Shown in pieces: positions 1-11,136 of a stretch of DNA of 64,000 bases. The notes beneath the pieces are model-generated. The model was not told where the DNA came from, did not search any database, and worked only from the letters and a program-made list of their open reading frames with translations. Numbering within the stretch: position 1 is the stretch's first letter; every line of letters starts with the position of its first letter. Both the position numbers and the translations under genes were made by a program. The DNA is taken from contig CP087969.1 of the NCBI GenBank assembly GCA_024703915.1, positions 496,001-560,000 on the forward strand. The letters run 5' to 3'. The stretch comes from Massilia sp. H-1. Lineage in GTDB: Bacteria > Pseudomonadota > Gammaproteobacteria > Burkholderiales > Burkholderiaceae_D.

Positions 1-1058
1 ACTACATCGCGCGTGGCCACCCGTGCCAACCGCTATATGTTCCATGTGGTCACGGAACTGGAAAAGCGCGGCATGCCGACCGAGCTGGCCCTGCTGCCGG
101 TGATCGAATCGGCCTTCAATCCGCAAGCCTATTCGAGCGCCAACGCCTCGGGCATGTGGCAATTCGTGCCGGGCACAGGCCGCGACTACAATCTCAAGCA
201 AAACATGTTCAAGGACGAGCGGCGCGGCGTGCTGGCCTCGACCGATGCCGCCCTGACTTATCTGCAACGCCTGTAGGCCGATGTTCGGCGACTGGCCGCT
301 GGCCCTGGCCGCCTATAACTGGGGCGAAGGCAATGTCCAGAAGGCGATCAAGAAGAACCAGGCCATGCCGGCCTGCCGACCGACTATGAAAGCCTGGCCG
401 ACCTGATGCTTAAGCCGAGACGCGCAATTACGTGCCCAAGCTGCAGGCGGTCAAGAACATCATCGCCAACCCGGCCCAGTACAACGTGGCGCTGCCGGTG
501 ATCGACAATACCCCCTACTTCACGGCGGTCGACAAGACCAGCGACATCGACCTGGTGATCGCGGCCCAGCTGGCGGAAATGTCGGTCGACGAATTCAAGG
601 CCCTCAATCCCCAGTTCAACCGTCCAGTGATCACGGGCGGCGAACAAACCAAGATTTTGTTGCCGCAGGAAAATGCCGAGAAATTCCATCTGAACCTGGC
701 CCAGTGGGGCCGTGCCCTGTCGACCTGGACCACGCACAAGATCACGGGCGCGCGAAAGCATGGCCCAGCTGGCATCGCGCTTCGGCACCACGCCGGAAGT
801 GATCCGCCAGGCCAACAACATTCCTGCCCGCACCCGCCTGGAAGGCTGGCTCCACCATCCTCGTGCCCAAGACCTCGGCCTCGGTGCACAGCGACATCGC
901 CGAACAGGTGGTCGACAATGCCGTGATGGCCTTCGAAGCCGAACGGGTAGGCCTGCAAGCGACAAGGACAAAAGATGAGCAACGCGCAGCGCCTCAAGGC
1001 CAAAGTGGCCGGGATCAAGGCCCGCGTGGCGACCCGCCGCGGCAGTAACAAAGGCTGA
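1..1058 (+). CDS. mltD: Membrane-bound lytic murein transglycosylase D (3' part)
   Basis: The gene runs in from before base 1, so only the end of the catalytic domain and the C-terminal part are present. The SLT-type lytic transglycosylase signature is clear: LPVIESAFNP with the catalytic Glu, then SGMWQFVPGTGR, then AAYNWGEGNV. Two LysM-like segments follow, one around NTPYFTAVDKTSDIDLVIA and one around ESMAQLASRFGTTPEVIRQA. The tail is Lys/Arg-rich and ends RRGSNKG. The enzyme cleaves peptidoglycan glycosidic bonds to leave 1,6-anhydro-muropeptides; LysM binds the glycan. At least five frameshifts break the reading frame (near 273, 365, 409, 760, 850 and 950). Confidence 0.9.
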
Positions 1059-1061
1059 AAC

Positions 1062-1082
1062 CCGGGCCGAGACCTGGCCCGG
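1062..1082 (+). terminator. GC-rich hairpin after mltD
   Basis: CCGGGCC (1062-1068) pairs with GGCCCGG (1076-1082) across a 7-nt loop, four bases after the mltD stop. There is no clear T-tract, so termination is inferred from position and stem strength only. Confidence 0.45.
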
Positions 1083-1396
1083 ATCCCGCTTTCTCCACGG
1101 ATTTATCTATACAAGCACAGTGAAAGTACTGTATAGTACTGTTTGTGCGCTGCAATAGGTTTTCCGCAGTACCAAGATGTACCACTAGCAGCTTCGCAAG
1201 CCTGGGCAACTCCCCCGAGGAGTTCCCCCAATAAAGCCCTCCCGCCTTGTGTGTCGAACCTGACACCGTCCCGGCGCAAAGCTTTTGTGCCGAAATTTCT
1301 TTCTACCTGAGTCATTTCGTTGTGTTGGTTGGCGTTGCTATTTTGCGCTCGGCGTTATCGTCCGGGTGCTGATCTATACCGAAAGAAAAGAACATA
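1083..1396 (+). other. Long untranslated leader upstream of the helicase gene
   Basis: About 310 bases without a supported gene. It contains two copies of the palindrome AGTACT (1125-1130 and 1135-1140, exactly 10 bp apart) in an A/T-richer stretch that is the likely promoter region. About 250 bases of leader follow before the helicase start. Long leaders are common on RhlE/DeaD helicase genes under cold-shock or autoregulatory control. That link is family knowledge; nothing here proves it. Confidence 0.4.
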
Positions 1397-2801
1397 ATGA
1401 GTTTTGAAGCATTAGGCCTCCACGCGTCTATCGTAAAAGCAGTGACCGACGCCGGTTACACCAAGCCAACTCCAGTCCAGGAGCAGGCCATTCCTGCCGC
1501 CATCGAAGGCCGCGACCTGCTCGTGTCCTCGCAGACCGGTTCGGGCAAGACCGCCGCATTCATGCTGCCAGCCCTGCACAAATTCGCCGTTGCCGAGCAA
1601 TCATGCTTCCTGCCAAGACCGCCGCCCAGGAAGCGCAATCGGCGCGCGCCCGTGGCGAGCGTCCACGTTTCAAGCCTGCCCAGCCAAAAATGCTGGTGCT
1701 GACCCCGACCCGCGAACTGGCCCTGCAAGTGACCAGCGCGACCGAAAAATACGGTACCCAGATCCGCCGCATCAAGGCCGTGTCGATTCTGGGCGGCATG
1801 CCTTACCCGAAACAGATGCAACTGCTGTCGCGCAATCCTGAAATCCTGGTGGCCACCCCTGGCCGTCTGATCGACCACATGGAATCGGGCAAGATCGATT
1901 TCTCGCAGCTGGAAATGCTGGTGCTCGACGAAGCGGACCGCATGCTGGACATGGGTTTCATCGACGACATCGAAAAAATCATCGCCGCCACCCCGGCCAA
2001 CCGTCAGACGATGCTGTTCTCGGCCACGCTCGACGGCATGGTCGGCAACATGGCGCGCCGCATCACGACCAACCCGATGACCGTGCAGATCACCAGCAGC
2101 TCGTCCAAGCATGACAACATCGCCCAGCGCGTGCACTTCGTCGACGACCTGTCGCACAAGAACCGCCTGCTCGACCACCTGCTGCGCGACGAAACGCTGG
2201 ACCAGGCAGTCGTGTTCACCGCCACCAAGCGTGACGCCGACACCATCGCCGACCGTCTGAACATCGCCGGTTTCTCGGCTGCCGCACTGCATGGCGACAT
2301 GCACCAGGGCGCCCGTAACCGCACGCTCGACGGCCTGCGCCGCGGCCAGGTGAAAGTCCTGGTTGCGACCGACGTGGCAGCACGCGGCATCGACGTACCG
2401 AACATCACCCACGTGTTCAACTACGATCTGCCGAAGTTCCCTGAAGACTATGTGCACCGCATCGGCCGTACCGGCCGTGCTTACTGCAATGGCCTGGCGA
2501 TTTCGCTGGTGAACCATGCCGAAGGCATGAACGTCAAGCGCATCGAGCGCTTCACCAAGCAGCTCATTCCGGTCAACGTCATCGAAGGCTTCGAGCCGAA
2601 GAAGACCGCCTCGGCACCGCGTTCGGCGGCACGTCCAGGCAGCTGGAAACCAGGCGACAACCGTGCTTAGCAAGCCCAGGCCAGCGCACGTTCAGCAAAC
2701 CAGGCGCACCGCGCAAGGAAGGCAGCACCGGCGGTGGCGGCTACAAGGGTTCGAACCCGCGTCCGGCTGACGGCGCACGCCGTTCGTACGGCGATCGTTA
2801 A
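1397..2801 (+). CDS. rhlE: DEAD-box ATP-dependent RNA helicase, RhlE-like
   Basis: All superfamily-2 DEAD-box motifs are present in order: Q motif region (GYTKPTPVQEQAIP), Walker A SSQTGSGKT, PTRELALQ, TPGRLIDH, VLDEADRMLDMGF, SAT, VATDVAARGIDVP and HRIGRTGR. A basic, glycine-rich tail follows that ends in PADGARRSYGDR. This is the RhlE layout: a short RecA-pair core plus a basic RNA-binding tail. It unwinds short RNA duplexes in ribosome assembly and RNA decay. Frameshifts fall near 1598 (after the Walker A segment) and at 2666, where GCTTAGC interrupts the tail. RhlE is preferred over DbpA because the C-terminal domain is low-complexity and basic. Confidence 0.93.
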
Positions 2802-2848
2802 TCGCTCATTGAACGCTACGCGGCGAAGCAATTCGCCCGCATGAGAAC

Positions 2849-2874
2849 ACGGCTACTTCGGTGGCCGTTTTTTT
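2849..2874 (+). terminator. Rho-independent terminator of the helicase gene
   Basis: ACGGCTAC (2849-2856) pairs with GTGGCCGT (2861-2868, one G-T wobble) around a TTCG tetraloop, followed by a run of seven T's. It lies about 50 bases after the helicase stop. Confidence 0.9.
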
Positions 2875-2898
2875 GCGCGCAGCAGATCGGTCGGCATG

Positions 2899-3392
2899 TC
2901 AGTCGAAATCGCAGGAGTCGGGGAGAATATCGAACTTGCGCCGGAGTCTGGCCACGCGCCGTTCGTCGCCGGATGGCGGGGCCGGCACACAGGCGACGCG
3001 GCCGGAGCGGGCGGCGTCGCCTGTGCCAGCGCGTGGACTTCCCCGGCAATGGCCAGCGTCATGCCGCGCGGCGAGACGCTCACGCCCCGGTGAATGATGT
3101 GATCGCCGACCACTTCGGCCAGGTGGGATTGCCCCTCGTGCAGCATCCGCAGCACAGTTGCATGCGGCAGAAACACTGTTTTCCAGAGATAGCCGCGCGC
3201 TGCAGGCAAGCTGCCGTCGCCGCTGCCAGCGCGCTCCTCCGACCCGGCGCGGTCGGCAGCGATCCAGGCACGTACCGCCAGCCCCGCCGCCTCCGCCATG
3301 GATAAGCGACTGCCAGACACGCTCAGGTAGTCGGCAAGCTCCCTGCGCAGGGGCGTGCGGTACTGGTCCGCCTGTCGGGCATCGGGACTCAT
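2899..3392 (-). CDS. Hypothetical protein, about 163 aa
   Basis: The start is supported by a strong AAAGGAG eight bases upstream of ATG 3392. Visible features are an N-terminal helical part (MSPDARQADQYRTPLRRELA, then AEAAGLAVRAWIA) and a compact part with GYLWKTVFLPHATVLRM and GDHIIHRGVSVSPRG. A Pro/Ala linker leads to a charged tail ending KFDILPDSCDFD. The middle recalls the GxxWKxxFLPxGTxLRM pattern of DNA-modification-associated (RAMA-like) domains; this is a weak resemblance. A two-base insertion just before GCCGGC at about 2980 must be removed to reach the last 45 residues. The gene sits downstream of senA behind the GAGAC repeat arrays, one of which overlaps its ribosome-binding site, so autoregulation is possible. 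Confidence 0.6.
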
Positions 3393-3398
3393 TTGGTG

Positions 3399-3495
3399 GT
3401 CTCCTTTGGTCTCGTCTTGTCTCGTTTGACAATCAGATCACCCAGCCGTTCCCCATTCGCCAAATGAGACAGAACGAGACACAACGAGACAAGCA
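3399..3495. repeat. Two opposed arrays of three 10-bp GAGAC repeats
   Basis: GTCTC occurs at 3399, 3409 and 3419, and its complement GAGAC at 3466, 3476 and 3486, each at exactly 10-bp spacing. The two 30-bp arrays are inverted copies of each other (24 of 30 positions match by eye) and are separated by 37-38 bp. The left array includes the ribosome-binding site of the minus-strand gene starting at 3392. One-turn spacing puts all sites on one helix face, as expected for a cooperatively bound operator. The binding protein is unknown. Confidence 0.75.
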
Positions 3496-3558
3496 AACGA
3501 GGCCCGATGCCCGACAGCTTCTGACAGCACACCCTCCCCCGCGCTTGGCCGCCCAGCC

Positions 3559-4771
3559 TTACAAGGCGCAGGTGCGGAAGCGAAGCGAAGATGTCGTCCC
3601 GTTCTGGCTTGTAGAAGTTGCGGTAGCGCGCCGAGCCAAAGCGGGCCGGTGTGGCAAACGAGGCGCCGCGCAAGACCTGGTGCGTCATGAACCAGGGCTC
3701 GGAATACTCGCGGTAACGGTCCGCGACAAACCCCGGATACGGCTCGAACGGACTGGCCGTCCATTCCCACAACTGCCCCCAGCGGAAGCCCGCCTGGCCG
3801 GACAGCGCCGCGTATTCCCATTCAGCCTCGGTCGGCAGGCGCCGCCCCAGCCAGGCGCAATAGGCTTGCGCTTCATACAGGCAGATGTGGCGCACCGGTT
3901 CCCTGCCGGCGCCAGCGTGGACAGGCGGCCGAAACGGCTGGTGCGCCACTGGCCATTGTCCCGCTGCCAGTACAGCGGCGCCGAACGCTCCTGCTGCATC
4001 AGCCACGCGCTGCCCGCCACGCTCCAGAATTGCCGGTTCTGGTAACCGCCGTCGCCCATGAACTCGGCGAACTGCGCATTGGTCACCAGCCCCGCATCGA
4101 TCTCGAACGGCGCCACGTAACACTGGTGCGACTGCCGTTCATTATCGAACACGAAGCCGCCTTCCTGGGCCCCGAGCGCGATGGTGCCGCCCGGGTAGGC
4201 AATCGCGGCCGATCCGGACAGGGCTCTAGCTCGTCGCGCGAGAGCGAAGGCGGCACCGGCACGCCGAGCGTCTGCAGCGTGTACAGGAAGGCTTCGCCAT
4301 GCATGTCTTCGTGCGCCAGCGCCAGCCGATACGGATACAATGCTTCGTCGGTGCCCGGCTCGCGCGAGAGCTTGTCGAGTGTGCGGTCCAGCACTTCGTG
4401 GCAATACGTCTTGAGCGCGCCCGGGCTGGGCAGGTCGAGCGTCCAGCGCGTGCGGTGCGGGACCAGGTTCGAGATCGAACCAGTCGTCGCCGCGCGTGAG
4501 CAGCGAACCGCGCTCGGCATCGGCCGGATGGCTGGAACGCGCCTCGCGCAGCACGAACCACTCAGTGAACCAGGCCACGTGCCCCAGTTCCCACAGCGGC
4601 GGATTGATGGTCGGCAGGTGCGGCACGCGCGTGAGCAGGTCGTAGCCCATGCTGGCGAAGCAGTCAGAACAGGCTCAGCGTATAATTTCTTGCATCCTGC
4701 AAGGCGTCGGCCAGCTGCTGCGGCCGGGCGTGGCGAAACGAGGTGGCGAGCGTGGAAGTTGTCGGATTCAT
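3559..4771 (-). CDS. senA: Selenoneine synthase SenA (EgtB-like, DinB + sulfatase-modifying-factor fold)
   Basis: The N-terminal half is a DinB-type four-helix domain with the iron-ligand pattern HxxxHxE (HEDMHGE) and an earlier His in ELGHVAWFTEWF. The C-terminal half is an FGE/EgtB-type fold with [36 protein letters not shown] and RYRNFYKPERDDIF, ending in FRTCAL once the last frameshift is corrected (stop at 3561-3559). EgtB homologues make the C-S bond of ergothioneine; the SenA branch joins a selenosugar to hercynine. The SenA call rests on genomic context, divergence from senB-senC with a 45-bp gap. Frameshifts lie near 3590, 3690, 3905, 4215, 4475 and 4665. Confidence 0.85.
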
Positions 4772-4778
4772 GGTGCAG

Positions 4779-4784
4779 ATTGTA
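4779..4784 (-). promoter_or_regulatory. -10 element for senA, apparently near-leaderless
   Basis: On the minus strand TACAAT lies seven bases before the senA ATG, which would put the transcript start at or next to the start codon. No Shine-Dalgarno precedes that ATG. No convincing -35 element was found. Confidence 0.45.
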
Positions 4785-4816
4785 GCGTTTTTAACGCGGC
4801 TTTTCGGAGGAACTCT

Positions 4817-5834
4817 TTGCAATCCATACTGATCGCCAGTCCCGCCTCGGCGCGGGAAAACAATGGCAACTGGCAAACGGCGAACCGCTGGGCACATATC
4901 CTGCGCAGTCAGTATCACGTTGCCATCGCCTTTGCCGACCAGTCCCACACGGCTTGCCACAGCGCGCCCGCGCTGTCCTCGCGCCTGGCCCCGGACCATG
5001 CGCCCGACCTCCTGATTGCCCTGCACGCGCGCCGCTCGGCCGCCGCCCTGGCCGCTTTTGCCCAGGCTCACCCGGAGCGCCCGCGTGCTGGTGCTGACCG
5101 GCACCGATCTGTACCGCGACATCGCCAGCGACAGCGCCGCCCGCGCCTCGCTGCGCCATGCGACCGACCTGGTCGTGCTGCAGGAAGCGGGCCTGGCCGC
5201 CCTGCCGCCCGGCCTGGCCGCCCGCCCCCACGTGATTTACCAGTCGGCGCCCGCGGTCCAGCCCTTCGTGCACGGGCTAGGCCCGGCGCCACCACGATAT
5301 TTGCATGATCGGCCATCTGCGCGCCGAAAAGACCCGCTGACCTTCATGCGCGCCAGCGCCCTGGTCAGCAGCGCCTCGCTGCGCCTGCTGCACATCGGCC
5401 GCGCCCTCGAGTCGCCCCTGGGCAAGGCGGCGCGCGACACGGCCGCCGCCCATCCGCGCTACGTGTGGCTGGGCGACCTGCCGCACGCCACCACCCGCCA
5501 GCGCCTCGCGCGCAGCCACGCCATGGCCATCTGCTCGCTGATGGAAGGCGGCGCCAATGTCATCATCGAGGCGGTCACCTCGGGCGTGCCGGTGCTCGCC
5601 AGCGACATCAGCGGCAACCGCGGCATGCTGGGCGACGATTACAGCCGGCTATTTCCCGGTCGGCGACGCCGCCGCCCTCGCCGTCCTGATGGAGCGCAGC
5701 GTGGCCGATCCCGCTTTCTACGCCCTGCTGCTGCGCCAGTGCGCCGCGCGCGCCCCCGCTTCGCCCCTGCCGCCGAACGGGCCGCCCTGCTGCAGCTGGC
5801 CGACAGCCTGCTCCCGGTGCACGAGCGCGCCTGA
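4817..5834 (+). CDS. senB: Selenosugar synthase SenB (glycosyltransferase)
   Basis: The start is TTG 4817, chosen because CGGAGGA lies six bases upstream and the protein then opens QSILIASPASARENNGNWQ. Further recognisable pieces are TGTDLYRDI, the MIGHLRAEKDPLTFMRA segment, and the donor-site region SLMEGGANVIIEAVTSGVPVLA. It ends LADSLLPVHERA. This matches the small glycosyltransferase family always found with senA and senC. SenB transfers selenium from selenophosphate to a UDP-sugar, giving a 1-seleno-sugar. Frameshifts near 5075, 5280, 5330, 5650 and 5755. senC begins 67 bases downstream on the same strand, so the two are probably co-transcribed. Confidence 0.88.
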
Positions 5835-5900
5835 ATTGACCGATAATAGATGGCCCAATCAATGACTCAATCAACGACTCAACCTTTCACGGATCCGACC

Positions 5901-6952
5901 ATGAACGCTCCCATCAAGCTGACTTCCTTTTCCCATGGCGGCGGCTGCGGCTGCAAGATCGCGCCCGGCGTGCTGTCCGAAATCCTGAAAAATTCGCACG
6001 GCTTCCCCGTTCCCAAGGAACTGCTGGTGGGTATCGAGACCGCGGACGACGCCGCCGTCTACCGCCTCAACGACGAGCAAGCCCTGATCGCCACCACCGA
6101 TTTCTTCATGCCCATCGTCGACGATCCCTTCGACTTCGGCCGCATTGCCGCCACCAACGCCATTTCCGACGTCTACGCCATGGGCGGCACCCCGATCATG
6201 GCCCTGGCCCTGGTCGGCATGCCGATCAACAAGCTGCCGCTCGAAACGATCGGCCAGATCATCCGCGGCGGCGAATCCATCTGCGCCGAGGCGGGCATTC
6301 CGATCATGGCAGGCCACACCATCGATTCGGTCGAGCCGATCTACGGCCTGGTCGTGCTGGGCCTGGTGCACCCGTCCAAAATCAAGCGCAATGCCGACGC
6401 CCCGCAGCCATGACGTGCTCATCCTCGAAAACTCGCTGGGCGTGGGCGTGCTCTCGGCCGCCCTCAAGAAGGACCAGCTCGACGCGGCTAAGCTATGCCG
6501 CCATGATCGCCAACACGACCAAGCTCAACAAGCCTGGCAAAGCCCTGTCCGAACTGGACGGCGTGCACGCGCTGACCGACGTCACCGGCTTCGGCCTGCT
6601 CGGCCACCTGCTCGAACTGGCGCGCGGCGCCAGCCTGCAGGCGCGCCTGTCTATGGATGCGATTCCGCTCTTGCCGGGCGTCGAGCAGCTGGCGCGCGAC
6701 GGCTATTTCACCGGCGCCTCGGGCCGCAACTGGGACGCTTACGGCAAGGACGTGCAGCTCGACCCGGCCATTTCCCCGGCCCGCCAGGCGCTGCTGACCG
6801 ACCCCCAGACCTCGGGCGGCTTGCTGGTCTCGTGCGATGCGGCCAGCGTCGACGCGGTGCTGGCCCTGTTCGCAGTAGGCATGGCTTCGCCGACGCGGCC
6901 GTGATCGGCTCCATGCAGGCTCACCCCGGCCACGGTGGTGGTGCAAGCCTGA
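5901..6952 (+). CDS. senC: Selenophosphate synthase SenC/SelD
   Basis: SelD (selenide, water dikinase) features are complete. The glycine-rich start carries [13 protein letters not shown], with the catalytic Cys and Lys of the C-G-C-K motif. It is followed by [38 protein letters not shown]-like [32 protein letters not shown] and [13 protein letters not shown]. The enzyme makes selenophosphate from selenide and ATP. Being directly behind senB, it most likely feeds selenoneine synthesis and possibly also selenoprotein or tRNA selenation. The MNAPIKL start is preferred to ATG 5850 because family similarity begins there, though neither has a good ribosome-binding site. Frameshifts near 6407, 6488, 6885 and 6920; the corrected tail ends VVVQA. 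Confidence 0.92.
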
Positions 6953-7011
6953 GCGGCGCCGCCCGCTGCGATCGCGCTACCATGCAAGCTCCCTCTTTCA
7001 AGGAGCTTGCC

Positions 7012-7370
7012 ATGCCTTACGTAGACGGTTTCATCATCCCCCTGCCCAAAGACAAGATCGACCAGTACCGCGCCGTGGCCACCCGCTGCGGCGAGCTGTG
7101 GCGCGAACACGGCGCCCTGGCGTTTCGTGAATGCATCGCCGACGACGTCAAGGTCGGCGAACTGACGTCCTTCCCGCGCAGCGTGCAGCTGCAGGACAAC
7201 GAAACCGTGCTCTTTTCGTATATCGAATACGCCTCGCGCGAGCAGCGGACGAGGTCAACGCCAAGGTCATGGACGACCCGCGCATGAAAGCCATGATGGA
7301 TCCGGCCAACATGCCCTTCGACGGCAAGCGCATGATTTTCGGCGGTTTCAGCGTCCTGGTCGACATGTAA
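7012..7370 (+). CDS. DUF1428 family protein
   Basis: The protein opens MPYVDGFIIPLPKDKIDQYR and ends MIFGGFSVLVDM, both characteristic of the DUF1428 (YbaA-like, dimeric alpha/beta-barrel) family of about 120 residues. AAGGAG lies six bases before the ATG. One frameshift occurs near 7245, in the stretch that should read REQ-x-DEVNAKV. The molecular function of the family is not established. It follows senC by 59 bases and could share its transcript, but nothing ties it to selenium chemistry. Confidence 0.85.
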
Positions 7371-7374
7371 GGCC

Positions 7375-7404
7375 TTGACAAGCGCCCCGGGCCTGCCGTA
7401 GAGT
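7375..7404 (+). promoter_or_regulatory. Sigma-70-type promoter for the leu leader
   Basis: TTGACA at 7375-7380 and TAGAGT at 7399-7404 with an 18-bp spacer. Predicted initiation falls at about 7411, the first base of the leader-peptide ATG, so the leader message may be leaderless. Confidence 0.55.
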
Positions 7405-7410
7405 AGGCCC

Positions 7411-7461
7411 ATGTTCACCTCCCTGCCCCTGCCAACTTTCCTATCGCTAGCACTGCTATAA
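7411..7461 (+). CDS. leuL: Leucine-rich leader peptide of leuA, 16 aa
   Basis: The ORF encodes MFTSLPLPTFLSLALL. Six of 16 codons are Leu, and three of those are CTA, a rare codon in a GC-rich genome. It lies 190 bases upstream of leuA. Placement and composition fit a classical attenuation leader, in which ribosome stalling at Leu codons when charged tRNA-Leu is scarce prevents formation of a downstream terminator. The terminator hairpin itself cannot be drawn confidently. The region at about 7590 contains a GGCCTAGC string that probably hides a misread GGCCGGC. Confidence 0.75.
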   Translation: MFTSLPLPTFLSLALL

Positions 7462-7563
7462 GCAGTCGCCTGGCGCTCACTCCTTGCCGGAATTTCAAAG
7501 CAGTCCCCGGAAAGTTTCAGATGCATCGCACCGTTTCCACCCTCCGCACCACCCTCCTGCTAA

Positions 7564-9792
<2,229 letters not shown>

Positions 9793-9909
9793 GGTGTCGG
9801 CGTGCGAAAAAGAAGGGCTGGGCCTAGCTTAACCGAAGCGGCTGGCCGCGCCCATCTTTCTGAGCTCGGCTGACGCATTGGCCCAACACCTGTTTTGCCA
9901 AGATTTACT

Positions 9910-9933
9910 AAAAAAAGCTCGCCGAAGCGAGCT
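9910..9933 (-). terminator. Terminator for the egtD-egtB-yihY transcript
   Basis: AGCTCGC/GCGAGCT (9916-9922 with 9927-9933) form a perfect 7-bp stem with a CGAA loop. Read on the minus strand the stem is followed by seven T's (9916-9910). It faces the minus-strand operon that ends near 10200. Confidence 0.8.
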
Positions 9934-9973
9934 CTATTCCAATGTATTACCAATGCTTTAATCGCTGCCAGGA

Positions 9974-10029
9974 CCCATGCTATCTGCGTGGTGTCCGGCG
10001 TCTCAGGCGCCCATGCTATCTGCGTGGTG
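9974..10029. repeat. 20-bp direct repeat in a gene-free stretch
   Basis: CCCATGCTATCTGCGTGGTG occurs at 9974-9993 and again at 10010-10029, a 36-bp period. The surrounding 9793-10200 stretch (about 400 bases) holds no convincing gene apart from the terminator at 9910-9933. It lies in what would be the 3' untranslated region of the minus-strand yihY transcript. Confidence 0.7.
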
Positions 10030-10202
10030 CCCTGACGTGTAACTCGACCAACGTATCCGGAACTACAAACCCCGCGTCTTGCGTCATCTACGAATGCAAC
10101 CTTACACTTGTTGCAACGCGGCGCAATCTGCCGGAGTGCGGCGAAGTCGTTTGAACCTCACCACAGAACGCACTATACCATACTTTTTGTGCGACGCAAC
10201 AA

Positions 10203-11136
10203 TTATTTTGGCGCGCGGTCGTCATCGGCACCGGCTCGCGCCCCTGCTCGCGCCGCCCGACCCGCTCGTACTCGGAAATGACCTGGGCCCCGAACAGCAG
10301 CAGGATGGCGCCGATCTCGAGGCTGAACATGACGACGATGGCGGTCGTCATCGAGCCGTACACCACGTTCACCTGCGACAGAGTACTGAAATACCAGACC
10401 AGCACATGGCGCGCGACTTCCCACAGCAGGGCCGCCGTCACGCCCCCTGATCAGCGCGTGCGACAGCGACAGCCGCCCCACCGGCATGACCAGGTAGATT
10501 GAACTGAGCACAAGGATTTCCCCGGTCAGCCCCAGCAGATACAAGAGCACGCCCGACACTCCGCCCAGCGACCATTCGTAGCCGAGAAACAGCACGCTTT
10601 CCTGGCCGATCACCTGCAAGGTGCTTAGGCCACCAGCGTGACGATCAGGATGCCCAGGCCCAGCGCCACGATGTAGCAGTAAGGCAGGATCGTGGAAATG
10701 AAGAACTTGCGGCGCCGGATCGCCACCCGGTGGTAAAAGATCACCGACATCGCGTTTTCCAGCGCAGTAAACGCGAGCGAACTGAAAAACAGCATCACGG
10801 CGAACAAGACCCAGGTGACCAGGTCGCGGTCGTTCAGAAAATGGGCCAGCTCGGCCACCACCGCGCGACTGCGACGGCACCAGCCACTCGAGGTAGCGCG
10901 CCAGCGTCTCGAGCAGCACCGCCTGGTCGATGAAGTGCGACAGCGCCACCACCACCAGCATCAGGAAGGGCACGATCGACAGCAGCGCGTGATACGCCAC
11001 CGCGCCTAGCCAGCAGCAAGCCCTGGTTGGCGCGAAAGCCCTTGAGCGTCTGCCACGCGAAGTCGAGCGGGTGATGCACGATGTAGGCATTGGCGCGCCG
11101 GTTCAGGATCCGTATCCGCCCCAGGCGAAAGCTCAT
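10203..11136 (-). CDS. YihY/BrkB-family inner membrane protein
   Basis: A multi-spanning membrane protein of about 300 aa. Segments such as LLLAGAVAYHALLSIVPFLM, FSSLAFTALENAMSVIF, LLYLLGLTGEILVLSSIYLVMP and FSLEIGAILLLFGAQVISEYER are typical of the YihY/virulence factor BrkB family (once mis-called ribonuclease BN). The start ATG 11136 overlaps the egtB stop as ATGA, so translation is probably coupled to egtB. Function in the family is unresolved. Frameshifts near 10440, 10627, 10865 and 11009. The C-terminus is uncertain: one frame stops at 10203, another continues to 10088. Confidence 0.85.

Noticed and set aside
1456..2673. A long open frame (about 405 codons) on the strand opposite the helicase gene
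   Set aside because: It is a GC-rich antisense shadow with a His/Arg/Gln-rich translation and no start signal. The plus strand has all DEAD-box motifs.
3559..4771. Calling this gene a second egtB
   Set aside because: Sequence alone would allow it, but its divergence from senB-senC and the presence of a separate egtDB operon make SenA the better call.
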